Assembly (NCBI GenBank): GCA_913043815.1
Contig: CAJWNY010000005.1
Span: 1 to 64,000 of the forward strand
DNA length: 64,000 bases
Reading direction: 5' to 3'
DNA from: an uncultured Gammaproteobacteria bacterium
GTDB lineage: Bacteria > Pseudomonadota > Gammaproteobacteria > Pseudomonadales > Azotimanducaceae
Shown here: piece after piece, positions 20,318-30,279 of the stretch
How positions within the stretch are numbered: position 1 is the first letter of the stretch
Layout of the letters: each line of letters begins with the position of its first letter
Translations under genes and position numbers: made by a program
Notes under the pieces: generated by a model
Seen by the model: only the letters and a program-made list of their open reading frames with translations
Database searches by the model: none
Told to the model about the DNA's origin: nothing

Positions 20318-22186
20318 ATGCATTTCATTGTTATATTTAAAGGCAAAATTTTGCACGCGTGCATTAAAAAAATTATTTACTTATCTGTTGTTACTCCTGG
20401 ATTGTTCCTCGGACTCCTGTCTTCCATGGCGCATGGGCAAGGAGCACTTCCAGTACAACCCCCAAATATTGTTTTAATTTTGGCTGACGACCTTGGTTTT
20501 TCAGACCTGGGAAGTTACGGCAGCGAAATTGACACACCGAATCTTGACACTATTGCAGCTCAAGGGATGCGTTTTGCTAATTTTCATACGGCGGCCTCGT
20601 GCGCGCCTACTAGAGCAATGTTGCTTACAGGTGTTGATAGTCACGCCGCAGGGGTGGCCAATATTGTTGAAGCTATTCCCGATTACCAAGCTACCAGCCC
20701 TGCATATCAGGGTGTCTTGGACAAAAATGTTGTCACCATCAGCGAACGTCTACGCGATCTAGGTTACCGAACTTACATGTCGGGTAAATGGCATTTAGGC
20801 CAAACAGCTGAACAACTGCCTAGCCAACGAGGTTTTGATCGCGCGTTTTCATTAGGCGACACTGGCGCTGACAATTGGCGACAACGCTCTTATTTGCCGA
20901 TATATGAAAAAGCCAATTGGTATGAAGACGGTCAACCCACGGAATTACCGAAGGACTTTTATTCGTCCAAAACCCTCGTTGATAAAGCCATCGAATATAT
21001 AGATAGCGATGTGGACGACGATGCTGCAAAACCTTTTTTTACCTATTTAGCTTTTCAAGCGGTGCATATTCCCGTTCAAGCGCCAGCCGAATTTCGTGAC
21101 AAATATTTGCAAAGCTACACCAATGGGTGGTCTGTGCTGCGTGAGAAAAGATCGCAAGGGTTGTTGGATAGCGGCATCTTAGAATCAACTGTCGCCAGTT
21201 ATGTGGCGCCTACAACTGTGCCTTGGGATAGCTTAGACGCGCAGACCCAAGCGTTTGAAAGCAAAGGTATGGCGGTTTATGCGGGCATGGTGGATGCAAT
21301 GGACTATCATATTGGTCGTTTAGTCACGCACTTAAAGCGTCAGGGCAAGCTAGAAAATACCGTATTTATTTTTCTTTCTGACAATGGCGCCGAAGGCTCA
21401 TTGGCCACCCGCCAACAAGGCGATAGTCCGGCTGCTCCGGTGTATTTAATGAGCGCTTGGATGCGCGCCAGTGGATTTAATACCGATGTAGAAACGTTGG
21501 GTGAAATAGACAGTTATCATGATATTGGGCCAAGTTGGGCCAGCGCAGCCGTTGGACCTCTGGCTTGGTACAAGTTTTTTGCCAGCGAAGGTGGTATGCG
21601 TGTGCCATTGGTTATTGGGGGTAAAGTAAATGGCCAGCCTGTGATTGCTAATACCGGCGCGGTTTCTCAATCGTTAACTTGGGTTACAGATATAGCGCCC
21701 ACCATTCTGCAACTGGCCGGTACAGTTGACCTACCCTTAGATATGGTTGGCAAAAGCCTAATCCCAGTGTTGCAAGACGAACGCGCCAGCGTGCGTTTGG
21801 CAGATGAAATTATTGGCTACGAATTGGGCGGCAACAAGGCTCTTTTTCAAGGCGACTATAAGCTTGTGTACAACCGCTTTCGCGGCCAAAAGTCAGAGTG
21901 GCAGTTGTTTAACATCAGTGTTGATCCCGGTGAAACTCAGAACCTTGCCACTGCAAAGCCCCAGTTATTTGTCGAGCTCAAAGCCGATTATGCCCTATGG
22001 GCAGTGCAAAATGGCGTTGTGGAAGTGCGGCCTGACTACGAACAAGGGCGAGTCATGTTGGGTAAAGTTTTCGCCAACAGACCGATCCTTTTAGTCATTC
22101 CTTTGAGCATTCTGTTAGGTATGTTAGCACTCGTTATTTTAATTTCTTGGGTGTTATTTCGTCGTTTCCGCAAGGTTGGGGCGTAA
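20318..22186 (+). CDS. type I sulfatase (arylsulfatase family), membrane-anchored
   Basis: 622 aa; N-terminal signal, PPNIVLILADDLGFSDLGSYG, formylglycine motif CAPTR in SCAPTRAMLLTG, SGKWHLG, FLSDNGAE; C-terminal TM anchor. Confidence 0.9.
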   Translation: MHFIVIFKGKILHACIKKIIYLSVVTPGLFLGLLSSMAHGQGALPVQPPNIVLILADDLGFSDLGSYGSEIDTPNLDTIAAQGMRFANFHTAASCAPTRAMLLTGVDSHAAGVANIVEAIPDYQATSPAYQGVLDKNVVTISERLRDLGYRTYMSGKWHLGQTAEQLPSQRGFDRAFSLGDTGADNWRQRSYLPIYEKANWYEDGQPTELPKDFYSSKTLVDKAIEYIDSDVDDDAAKPFFTYLAFQAVHIPVQAPAEFRDKYLQSYTNGWSVLREKRSQGLLDSGILESTVASYVAPTTVPWDSLDAQTQAFESKGMAVYAGMVDAMDYHIGRLVTHLKRQGKLENTVFIFLSDNGAEGSLATRQQGDSPAAPVYLMSAWMRASGFNTDVETLGEIDSYHDIGPSWASAAVGPLAWYKFFASEGGMRVPLVIGGKVNGQPVIANTGAVSQSLTWVTDIAPTILQLAGTVDLPLDMVGKSLIPVLQDERASVRLADEIIGYELGGNKALFQGDYKLVYNRFRGQKSEWQLFNISVDPGETQNLATAKPQLFVELKADYALWAVQNGVVEVRPDYEQGRVMLGKVFANRPILLVIPLSILLGMLALVILISWVLFRRFRKVGA

Positions 22187-22279
22187 AAGTTTGAGCGTGG
22201 GGTGAGTGGTATAGTAACTCGCGTGCTATCTAACTACTTAGGCGGTTCTGGGGCGCTATTGTCTAATTTGTTTTCTTAG

Positions 22280-23056
22280 TTAGTCGTTGATGAGCGCCAC
22301 ACATCGTGTCCATCCTGCTGAAGCTTTAGCAATTTTCACCGGAAAGCACGCTACGGTAAATCCGTTAGCCGGCAGAGCTTCTAAATTGTGTAACTTTTCC
22401 ATTTGCCAATAGGGTATTTCCCGGCCTGCTTTGTGTCCTTCCCAGATCATGCTTGGGTCTGGGTTTTCTGCCCATTTTTTCGCCGTGTGATTAAACGGTG
22501 CATCCCAAGACCAACCATCTGTACCCACAACTCGCACGCCGCGCTCGGTCAAATACATTGTGGCATCGCGACCCATGCCGCAACCCGCATCCACGTAGCC
22601 GGGTTGTCCATAAACCGATCCTGCCCGAGTATTCACTAGGACAATATCTAACGGCTCAAGTTTGTGTTCAATGCGCTCGAGCTCCGCCTCAATTTCCGAT
22701 GGGCTAACAAGATGGCCGTCAGGAAAATTACGAAAATCCAGTTTTATACCTGGGCGAAAACAATAGTCCAATGGTGTTTCATCTATTGAAGGCGCGGGAT
22801 CTGCGCCATTGTTAGTAGTGGAGTGAAAGTGCCATGGCGCGTCCATATGTGTGCCGTTGTGAGTAGATAAGGTAATAGTTTCAACAGCCCAACCTTCGCC
22901 ATCTGGAAGGTCCTCGGGTTTAAGGCCCGGAAAAAAGTGTGCCAGCCCACCCGCCGTTTCCGCATGTGTGCGGTAAGTAACTTTGGGGCTACCTCCCGGG
23001 TGATCGCTGTGCTCGTTGTTATCTATTGAAACGGAAAGATCTATAAAACTCGGCAT
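22280..23056 (-). CDS. cyclase family (kynurenine formamidase-like) protein
   Basis: HNGTHMDAPWHF metal motif; start at 23056 (MPSFIDLS) supported by gaggagg RBS; longer ORF extends to 23167. Confidence 0.82.
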   Translation of the reverse strand: MPSFIDLSVSIDNNEHSDHPGGSPKVTYRTHAETAGGLAHFFPGLKPEDLPDGEGWAVETITLSTHNGTHMDAPWHFHSTTNNGADPAPSIDETPLDYCFRPGIKLDFRNFPDGHLVSPSEIEAELERIEHKLEPLDIVLVNTRAGSVYGQPGYVDAGCGMGRDATMYLTERGVRVVGTDGWSWDAPFNHTAKKWAENPDPSMIWEGHKAGREIPYWQMEKLHNLEALPANGFTVACFPVKIAKASAGWTRCVALIND

Positions 23057-23171
23057 ATTGCCCTCCTCGCAAATTCTTGATCTACAATATCCTAGCACCG
23101 CTTGGCGCCCATCCTCAAAGTTCTGTTTGTGGATGTTCGCTGCTGAAAATACGCTAGCTTCCGACATTTTA

Positions 23172-23702
23172 TTAATACAGTCCTGGCAGAAAAAACTCTT
23201 CTACCAATAAGCCGCTGTCTGAGACGTTGGACTGGTGCCACAAACAACTTCTGCCGAATATACCATTTGCCAGAATGAGGGGTTGTAGGGAGCCTCGACG
23301 CTGCCAGCGCTCATCTGAGAAGAGTAGTTCCGCCAGGGGGCGTTCTAGTAGTCCCTTTAAGGCTTTGACATCTGGGCTCGAAGTAGGTGTTACCGTGCGC
23401 GCCATAACCAGCGGTTTATTATCGATACAGAGCAAAATATGCCGTGCAAAGACATCTCCTTGCTGCTCAAGACGCTGTAATTCTGCAGAAGTAGGTTGCT
23501 CTACAACTTCGCCTAGAACAGTGACCGCTGGCATTCTTACAAATTTCTCTGCAACGGCTTGTGTCATTGACGAGGTTAAATTTAGCCAATACTCAGCGTT
23601 GCTAGGTGGATTCTTACTGGTCGAACTACCCTGATTAAGGGGCGTAGCCGTACGCATTTGAGCGGTGTAATCTATATTGCTGTCGAAAGGTGAAGTGATC
23701 AA
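23172..23702 (-). CDS. ubiC: chorismate--pyruvate lyase-like protein
   Basis: 176 aa; VMARTVTP, RPLAELLF, GRSCLWHQ, LLVEEFFLPGLY pattern of UbiC. Confidence 0.72.
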   Translation of the reverse strand: MITSPFDSNIDYTAQMRTATPLNQGSSTSKNPPSNAEYWLNLTSSMTQAVAEKFVRMPAVTVLGEVVEQPTSAELQRLEQQGDVFARHILLCIDNKPLVMARTVTPTSSPDVKALKGLLERPLAELLFSDERWQRRGSLQPLILANGIFGRSCLWHQSNVSDSGLLVEEFFLPGLY

Positions 23703-23828
23703 TTACTTCTCAATAGGTTATTTGTTAGTCATTAGTCAGCGGTCGATGACACGTATTATTATGAGCTGCGATATAGGGTGTTAATCGTATCTACACCCAG
23801 CATATTAGCGGTGTAAGCTATGTAAAAC

Positions 23829-24827
23829 TTGGCTATTGGACCAATAATGAATCGATTTCCTCAGCGTCATGATTCCGATAAAAAAGGTAAAGCAGCGCTC
23901 GCTGAAAGGCAGGTCTATCTTAAAGACACTGACGCTCCGTTACCACAAAGCGTTAATTTTGGAACGCGCTATGCCTATTTCAAAACTATAGCGAAAGGCG
24001 GCAAATCGCTTATTAAGTCCTGTAAAGATTTGCACCTCTCCCGCGTAGTTTGTTACAAAACTTTGCGCCCAGAATTAGCAGATGACCCAGTTGAGCAGCA
24101 GCGTCTGCTGAGAGAGGCGCGAGTGTCGGCTTTGTTGCAACATCCCAATACCGTGCCTACCTACGAACTAGGGCGTGATACAACGGGGCACTATTACTTC
24201 ACCATGAAGTTGGTTCACGGCTATACCTTGCGCGAAGTATTAGATTATCGTGAACGCTACGAACTGGCGCAAATGGTGGAGGTGCTCATGCAGGTGGCAT
24301 ATGCGCTGCAATACGCGCATACCATGGGTGTTATTCATCGGGACGTAAAGCCAGACAATATTCTTGTTGGGCCCTATGGTGAGGTGTTGTTATTGGATTG
24401 GGGTTTGGCCAAGGTCTGGCATCCAGATGGCAGCGACAGTGAATCGGCTTATACTGAATTTGATCTGAGCGACGATGATTCTACTATGACTGGCCGGGGC
24501 AAACTGCAGGGCAGCATATGCTATATGTCTCCGGAGCAGATTAACCGGGCTAAAAATATTGATGGGCGTACTGATGTGTACAGTCTGGGAGCGGTACTTT
24601 ACGAAATCCTTACCGGCAAAAACTCGTCCGTAGGCGAGTCTATGGACGACCTAGTTCGCAGTGCTTTGGACGACAAACCCATCCCCCCTAACGATGCCTC
24701 CCAACAACATGTGCCTTTGCGGCTAGAACAAATTTGTTTGTCGTGCCTAGAAAAGGATCCGGCTAAAAGACCCCAAACCGTGGGGGATTTTATTCGCGAA
24801 TTGAATGAGGAATGGCGCGACAGTTAG
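23829..24827 (+). CDS. Hanks-type serine/threonine protein kinase
   Basis: 332 aa; HRDVKPDNILVGPYGE catalytic loop, DWGLAKVW, GSICYMSPEQ, GRTDVYSLGAVLYE; lacks TM and extracellular domains. Confidence 0.87.
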   Translation: MAIGPIMNRFPQRHDSDKKGKAALAERQVYLKDTDAPLPQSVNFGTRYAYFKTIAKGGKSLIKSCKDLHLSRVVCYKTLRPELADDPVEQQRLLREARVSALLQHPNTVPTYELGRDTTGHYYFTMKLVHGYTLREVLDYRERYELAQMVEVLMQVAYALQYAHTMGVIHRDVKPDNILVGPYGEVLLLDWGLAKVWHPDGSDSESAYTEFDLSDDDSTMTGRGKLQGSICYMSPEQINRAKNIDGRTDVYSLGAVLYEILTGKNSSVGESMDDLVRSALDDKPIPPNDASQQHVPLRLEQICLSCLEKDPAKRPQTVGDFIRELNEEWRDS

Positions 24828-24838
24828 CGCTTTGAAAT

Positions 24839-25666
24839 TTATTTCGCCAAAGGCTGAATAGCGACTCTACGAAATTCTATGGGGTGAGATTCGCTTTGTA
24901 GCGCAATAAAGCCTTGTTCAAGGATTAGTGGTGCGGCTTTCCCATCTTGCGCTCTGCGTAGTTTGGCGCTGACAGAACCTTTACTTAGCTGAAGATTGCC
25001 ATAGCGAATTACTTCTTTGCCGTTGACCAAATGCACAACAGAGTCTGCGCCATTAACCATAATTTCAATGCTTACCCATTGATCGCCATCTAGAGTATTG
25101 CCAAAAGATGCTTGGCAATGACCCTGCAGACGCTCCCCTAAATAGTCTACTTCTGTGCCAGGGCTGCAGATATTCCCTGTTGGCCTTTTCTTGCCATCGC
25201 TCAATCCCCCTAAAAATTGGACCTCAATAGAATCTGGAAAATCTTGTTTTAACAACATGGTTGTTGGGTCTTGGCTATGTAGCATTACACCACTATTGCG
25301 CATAGCCCAACCTGCACCGCCTTTAACTTGGTCACCTACAAAACGATATTCAATTAGCAGTTTATAATGAGAATAGGGTTCAGCAAAAAATAGATGGCCG
25401 AACTGGTTAGAGAACTTGTCGTAGTTTGCGTAGTTCACCCGCAGCAAATTTTCTTCGATGACAAAGGTATTGAGGGGATCTTGACCTAGAGGTTGCCCAG
25501 TAATTTTTGCAGTCCACCCGTCTAGATTTGCGCCATTAAATAATTCAATCCAATTTTCATTAGTAGCATCAGCGCCCGGATTTTCACTGGCCTGAACAAG
25601 GCCAATAAAGTTGAGGCTTGTGCTGAGCGAGATTAAGAGTGCAAAAATTGCCTTTAGCTTGCGCAT
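24839..25666 (-). CDS. DUF1080 / 3-keto-disaccharide hydrolase-like exported protein
   Basis: 275 aa; signal peptide; ELFNGANLDGWTAKI, NSGVMLHSQ. Confidence 0.82.
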   Translation of the reverse strand: MRKLKAIFALLISLSTSLNFIGLVQASENPGADATNENWIELFNGANLDGWTAKITGQPLGQDPLNTFVIEENLLRVNYANYDKFSNQFGHLFFAEPYSHYKLLIEYRFVGDQVKGGAGWAMRNSGVMLHSQDPTTMLLKQDFPDSIEVQFLGGLSDGKKRPTGNICSPGTEVDYLGERLQGHCQASFGNTLDGDQWVSIEIMVNGADSVVHLVNGKEVIRYGNLQLSKGSVSAKLRRAQDGKAAPLILEQGFIALQSESHPIEFRRVAIQPLAK

Positions 25667-25726
25667 ACCACTGTCCTGTTTGTGAATCGCTGTAGACCTT
25701 ATTTCGGCCTGGCTTAAAGTTCGAAC

Positions 25727-26944
25727 TTAAATGGTCCCAGACGCGCGCAGTGTCTTTATGGCCCCTTCCGAATAACCAAGGTCTCGGAGTATCTCCTCGC
25801 TGTGCTCGCCTAGATTGGGCGCTCGTGTCATAGCAGTTTGAGCTATGGCGTCCACCTTGATCGGGTGATTGATAATGAGAGGAATCTCGACACCATCAAT
25901 GTTGGGTTTGACGGCCATTTTATTTTCCGCTATCTGTCTGTCGAGTAGAGTCTCTTCAATGGTGGCAACTTTGTTCACAGGTACTTCAAAAGCCGCAAAA
26001 ATCTCCAACCAATGGTCCGATGTCTGACAGCCTACAAGAGCTTGAATCTCGTCTCCAAAGGCTTGCCGATTTGCCCACATCTCCTCTGGATCGGCAAATC
26101 TGGGGTCTGCTAGTAGGTGTATGGCGCCAAGTCCCGCCAATAGTAGCGACAACAATTCATCGTTGCGAACCATATTGAATTGCAGCCATCGCTCGTCAGA
26201 GGTTTGGTAGGGACGCATCATTGCGCCGTTGACGATGTTGTTTTCGCGATAGACGGCCATATCACCCCCAGCCATAGCACCCTGTGCAATGCCGGACGCA
26301 GACCACAGGCCGTTAGCTAAAAGCGAGGTATGCACCATACCGCCTTGGCCAGTTTTTTCTCTATGCAGCAAACCGGTAACAATTGCGGCATAAAGAGCTA
26401 CTGCTGTTGGATGATCGCCCATGCCGGGTAAGCCTTGGGTGGGGGGCGTGTTTGGGGCGCGCATAAGATCCATAAGACCGCTCCGCGCCCAGTAGGCCAG
26501 TTGGTCAAAGCCTTTGCGATTACGCTCAGGCCCTTGTTCTCCATAAGCGGTAAGCGAGGCATAAATCATATTCGGATTTTTTGGTTTTAAATCATCGTAA
26601 GTTAACCCTAAAGACTCGCGCACGCCGCTTGGGTGGTTGGTGATAAACACATCGCACTGAGCCACCAATTTGTGCAGAACTTCCATGCCTTGGGTGGATT
26701 TGAGATCTAAGCACAAACCTTTCTTGTTGCGACCATCCATTTGCCAAAACCATTCGTTTCCAGCTTCAGGAGTGGTGGGTATGTGCGACAACATACGCAG
26801 CATGTCGCCTTCACCATGTTGTTCAATTTTTATCACCTCCGCACCGAAATCGGCGAGAATCATTGCAGCTGCGGGGGCGGCGATGACAGTGGCGCAGTCA
26901 ATGACCTTAAGACCTTTGAAGAGAGAGTTTTGCATAGGAAGCAC
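25727..26944 (-). CDS. CaiB/BaiF-type CoA-transferase
   Basis: 405 aa; GLKVIDCATVIAAPAAAMILADFGAEVIKIE, NKKGLCLDLKS. Confidence 0.88.
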   Translation of the reverse strand: MLPMQNSLFKGLKVIDCATVIAAPAAAMILADFGAEVIKIEQHGEGDMLRMLSHIPTTPEAGNEWFWQMDGRNKKGLCLDLKSTQGMEVLHKLVAQCDVFITNHPSGVRESLGLTYDDLKPKNPNMIYASLTAYGEQGPERNRKGFDQLAYWARSGLMDLMRAPNTPPTQGLPGMGDHPTAVALYAAIVTGLLHREKTGQGGMVHTSLLANGLWSASGIAQGAMAGGDMAVYRENNIVNGAMMRPYQTSDERWLQFNMVRNDELLSLLLAGLGAIHLLADPRFADPEEMWANRQAFGDEIQALVGCQTSDHWLEIFAAFEVPVNKVATIEETLLDRQIAENKMAVKPNIDGVEIPLIINHPIKVDAIAQTAMTRAPNLGEHSEEILRDLGYSEGAIKTLRASGTI

Positions 26945-27176
26945 AGTAACCTCGGAGGCTTATCTTAGCCTTACCTCGCTTAAAATTTCAAAAATGCTGA
27001 GAAATATTTTGTTTATGGGTTCAGACAGACTGCAAAGTATTTAGAAAATTTAGGACAATTGGACTCTCTTGCAGAAAAGTTGCAGTCCTAAGTATTGTTG
27101 AAGGGTCCTCTATCAGGCTTAAAAGCTTATCTTATCAAAGATAAAAGCCGCCAAAAGCCGAGGATCATGAAGTTGT

Positions 27177-28070
27177 CTATTGATCCTGAAAAAAAGCTTG
27201 GGGACCTTGTTCAGCCAGCACAGAGACTCTTTCTCCATAGCGGCTATAGCCTACATAGTCACGTATAGCATGATGCTGTACGCAGCGGTTGTCCCACATG
27301 GTTAAAGTATTTTTGTGCCACTTCACCCTGCATTGTAGTTTAGGGCTAGCCGCTACAAACCTATATAGCCCCTGCAGCAACATATCGCTCTCCCATTTTG
27401 CAATACCTTCAATATGGGAGGTGAAACTTCCATTTACGAACAAGTAAGGCCGGTTGGTTTCGGGATGTGCGGGAATCACTGGGTGACTGGCTTTTGGGTA
27501 AAGCTGGCCAGGTTTGAGTTTTATCCCATAGTTGCGCAGATCTATCTCCCCATCATGAAAAGCGTACTTTCTCATTAGTAGGTTTTTTAGGTCGTCCGAC
27601 AGCGCGTCATAGGCTTCGTACATATTAGCGAACATAGTATCGCCACCGTCATTTTCTGGTGTTTTAGTTACGTATAAAAGTGAGGCGAGAGGGGGAATTT
27701 CTTCGCAAGAAACATCGGAATGCCAAGCCTCGCCATTGCTCTGCTTAGAGTCAGGTTTAGTGTCAATGATAAACAGCTCAGGGTCGTCACTTACCTCAGA
27801 TTTGTTTAATTTAGTTTGCATACCGCCGCCCTTGGCGCTGCGCTTGGAAGGGTGAATGTGCAGTTCGCCAAAATTTCGCGAAAAAGCCTTGTGCTGCTCT
27901 CGGGTCAACTCTTGATCACGAAATACTAAGACCATATGCTGAATAAACAATTCCTTTATATGTGCCACCTCATCGTTACTGAGGTTGGCCAAACATATAT
28001 CGTTTATTTCAGCGCCGATAATTGGCGTGATGGGCGTAACTAACATCGTTGTTGTCCTGCAACTTTTCAA
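27177..28070 (-). CDS. TauD/TfdA-family Fe(II)/2OG dioxygenase
   Basis: 297 aa; EAWHSDVSCEEIPP (HxD), GGDTMFANMYEAYDAL, MWDNRCVQHHA. Confidence 0.88.
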   Translation of the reverse strand: MKSCRTTTMLVTPITPIIGAEINDICLANLSNDEVAHIKELFIQHMVLVFRDQELTREQHKAFSRNFGELHIHPSKRSAKGGGMQTKLNKSEVSDDPELFIIDTKPDSKQSNGEAWHSDVSCEEIPPLASLLYVTKTPENDGGDTMFANMYEAYDALSDDLKNLLMRKYAFHDGEIDLRNYGIKLKPGQLYPKASHPVIPAHPETNRPYLFVNGSFTSHIEGIAKWESDMLLQGLYRFVAASPKLQCRVKWHKNTLTMWDNRCVQHHAIRDYVGYSRYGERVSVLAEQGPQAFFQDQ

Positions 28071-28435
28071 GTGTGAGAGTAGCAGAAGTTTGATCGAATA
28101 CTTGCGAGAAAACCCCCTAAGGTGTCAACCAATAGGCATACAAGTTGTCATGGAGTGGATGAGCGTTAAATTCTTCATCGAAGTTAGCTTTGGTCTTTTG
28201 CATCTTTAAAAAAGCGTTGCGCGCTCGGGAACTACCTTCCTAGTTAGTTATAACGTGGATTATCCATTAGATAGACGCCAAACCATTGCACAGAGGCCAA
28301 CCAATTTTATAACGTCTCGTGTTTGTAGCTATATTCAGGACTATGTCCAAGTTCGCGCACAGACACTCGCGTGGAGGGTGTTTGTACGCGTTCTCTAATC
28401 GTCCTATAGTTCAGCGTCAAGTTTATCGAGTTAGT

Positions 28436-28837
28436 ATGATGAAAGTCCTACAAAGCAGAAGCTTCTGCTCACACATAAATTTTTTTTTATTCAGCTTGCT
28501 CCTTGCTGTGACGGCCAATACTCAAGCTGTAGAGCTTACCCCCAGGGAATCTCACGCCTACATCCAAATTTGTGCTTATTGCCACGCCCGTGCTGAAACC
28601 TCAGCGCCGGTCATGGGTGATATTGCAGACTGGCAGCGCCGCGCCGCCCGAGTAGAAGGTGGATTTGAAGGGTTAGTGCGCAACACCATAGTGGGTGTTG
28701 GTAATATGCCGCCCTTGGGCACTTGCGGGTATTGCACCGAAAGCGAAATCCGCAATTTAGTAGCCACCATGAGTGGTCTCGACTCATCAGTTTTAAATTT
28801 GGCCCCAAGCTCGGATGCTAGTAAGGCGGACGAATAA
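28436..28837 (+). CDS. small exported c-type cytochrome
   Basis: signal peptide, CAYCH haem motif, distal Met in GVGNMPPLG; also CGYC pair as in cytochrome c5-like proteins. Confidence 0.78.
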   Translation: MMKVLQSRSFCSHINFFLFSLLLAVTANTQAVELTPRESHAYIQICAYCHARAETSAPVMGDIADWQRRAARVEGGFEGLVRNTIVGVGNMPPLGTCGYCTESEIRNLVATMSGLDSSVLNLAPSSDASKADE

Positions 28838-30279
28838 TGATCAATCGTCGCACGCTGATTAAAAATTCTGTGTTGGGTACTCTTGGTGCAAGCGCAGCAC
28901 TAGGCCTATCCGGTTGTGGCAAATCTTCAATGGGCCCAACCGCCGCATTAGACTACGATTTTCAAACGGGTAAGCCGTTACCCTGGATGAATTGGGCGAA
29001 GAATCAAGGCTGTCAGCCAGCCCATAGAATTGCGCCGCAAAGTGAAGAAGAGCTTTTGTCTCTTATGACCTCAACTAGTAATGGCGGGTTGCGCCCAATG
29101 GGTGCGGGACATTCCTTTAGCGCGGTTGTGCCAACTGAAGGCACATTGATATCCACCGACTTATTGAATGGCGTTCTCAGCGTGGACGCAGAGCAGAATG
29201 TTGCTGAGGTTTGGTCGGGTACTCGGCTACACCAATTAGGTCCCGCGTTAAACCTGCAAGGACAAGCGCTAACAAATCTTCCGGACATTAATTACCAAAC
29301 TATTGCGGGTGCCATTTCAACTTCTACCCACGGCAGCGGTGTAACTATGGGTTCTCTGTCATCAATGATTGAAGAACTAACTATCGCAACGCCATCGGGT
29401 GAATTGGTAAAGTGTAACAATTCTAGCAACGCTGAGTTGTTTAATGCTTCGCGATGTGGTCTTGGCGCGCTTGGGGTTATTACCAAAGTGAAAATACGCA
29501 CGGTGCCTGCTTTTAATTTAGAACAGAGGACCACAGTTGAACCGTTAGACGTTGTTTTAGAAGATATTGAAAATGAGAAAGCATCAAATCGGAATTTTGA
29601 ATTTTTAGCATTCCCGCACACTTCGATGGCGTTAGTGGTGCGTACTAATGAAGTCGACACATCTGCGCCAATCATAAATTCCGGTGAGGAAGATCCAACC
29701 GCTATCTTTCAAATTCGCGACGCTTACCAAAGTTTAGGCGTCCTACCCCTTGTCGGTAAGTTCGCTTATCAAAAAATAATTGACTCGGCAGCGGATGGCG
29801 CAGCAACCGTGACGTCCGGCCCCTCATATACCGTATTGGCTCATGATCGGGTTGTGCCTTTTCGCGAGATGGAATACACCGTGCCAGCGGAGGCAGGCCC
29901 TGAATGTCTAAAAGAAATTCTGGCGACAATTGTGGAAAAAGATATACCGATAATTTTCCCCATTGAGTACCGCTATACTCAGCAAGATGACATTTGGTTG
30001 AGTATGTTTTCCCAGCGCGACGGCTGTTCAATCTCGGTGCACCAATTTGCAGACGAAGATTACATTGAATACTTCGCCGCAATAGAACCCATTTTTCAGA
30101 AGTACAATGGTCGTCCTCACTGGGGCAAACTGCACACGCTAGGACCCCAAGAATTTTCTAACTTATATACGCATTGGAATGACTTTTTATCTGTGCGTGA
30201 AAGCGTTGATCCAAACGGGAGAATGCTCAACAGCCATCTTAAACACTTGTTTGGCCTAGGCGCTTCATCTCATGCCTAG
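28837..30279 (+). CDS. FAD-linked sugar-lactone oxidase family (D-arabinono-1,4-lactone oxidase-like), Tat lipoprotein
   Basis: 480 aa; twin-arginine INRRTLIKN, lipobox GLSGC, FAD motifs GGLRPMGAGHSFSAV and ISTSTHGSG; start overlaps upstream stop (taATGa). Confidence 0.83.
   Translation: MINRRTLIKNSVLGTLGASAALGLSGCGKSSMGPTAALDYDFQTGKPLPWMNWAKNQGCQPAHRIAPQSEEELLSLMTSTSNGGLRPMGAGHSFSAVVPTEGTLISTDLLNGVLSVDAEQNVAEVWSGTRLHQLGPALNLQGQALTNLPDINYQTIAGAISTSTHGSGVTMGSLSSMIEELTIATPSGELVKCNNSSNAELFNASRCGLGALGVITKVKIRTVPAFNLEQRTTVEPLDVVLEDIENEKASNRNFEFLAFPHTSMALVVRTNEVDTSAPIINSGEEDPTAIFQIRDAYQSLGVLPLVGKFAYQKIIDSAADGAATVTSGPSYTVLAHDRVVPFREMEYTVPAEAGPECLKEILATIVEKDIPIIFPIEYRYTQQDDIWLSMFSQRDGCSISVHQFADEDYIEYFAAIEPIFQKYNGRPHWGKLHTLGPQEFSNLYTHWNDFLSVRESVDPNGRMLNSHLKHLFGLGASSHA

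Noticed and set aside
27060-27150. Short inverted repeats considered as a small RNA or riboswitch
   Set aside because: Stems are short and imperfect; nothing more than a possible terminator.
29292-29675. 127 aa minus-strand ORF inside the lactone oxidase gene
   Set aside because: Antisense shadow of a well-supported FAD oxidase.
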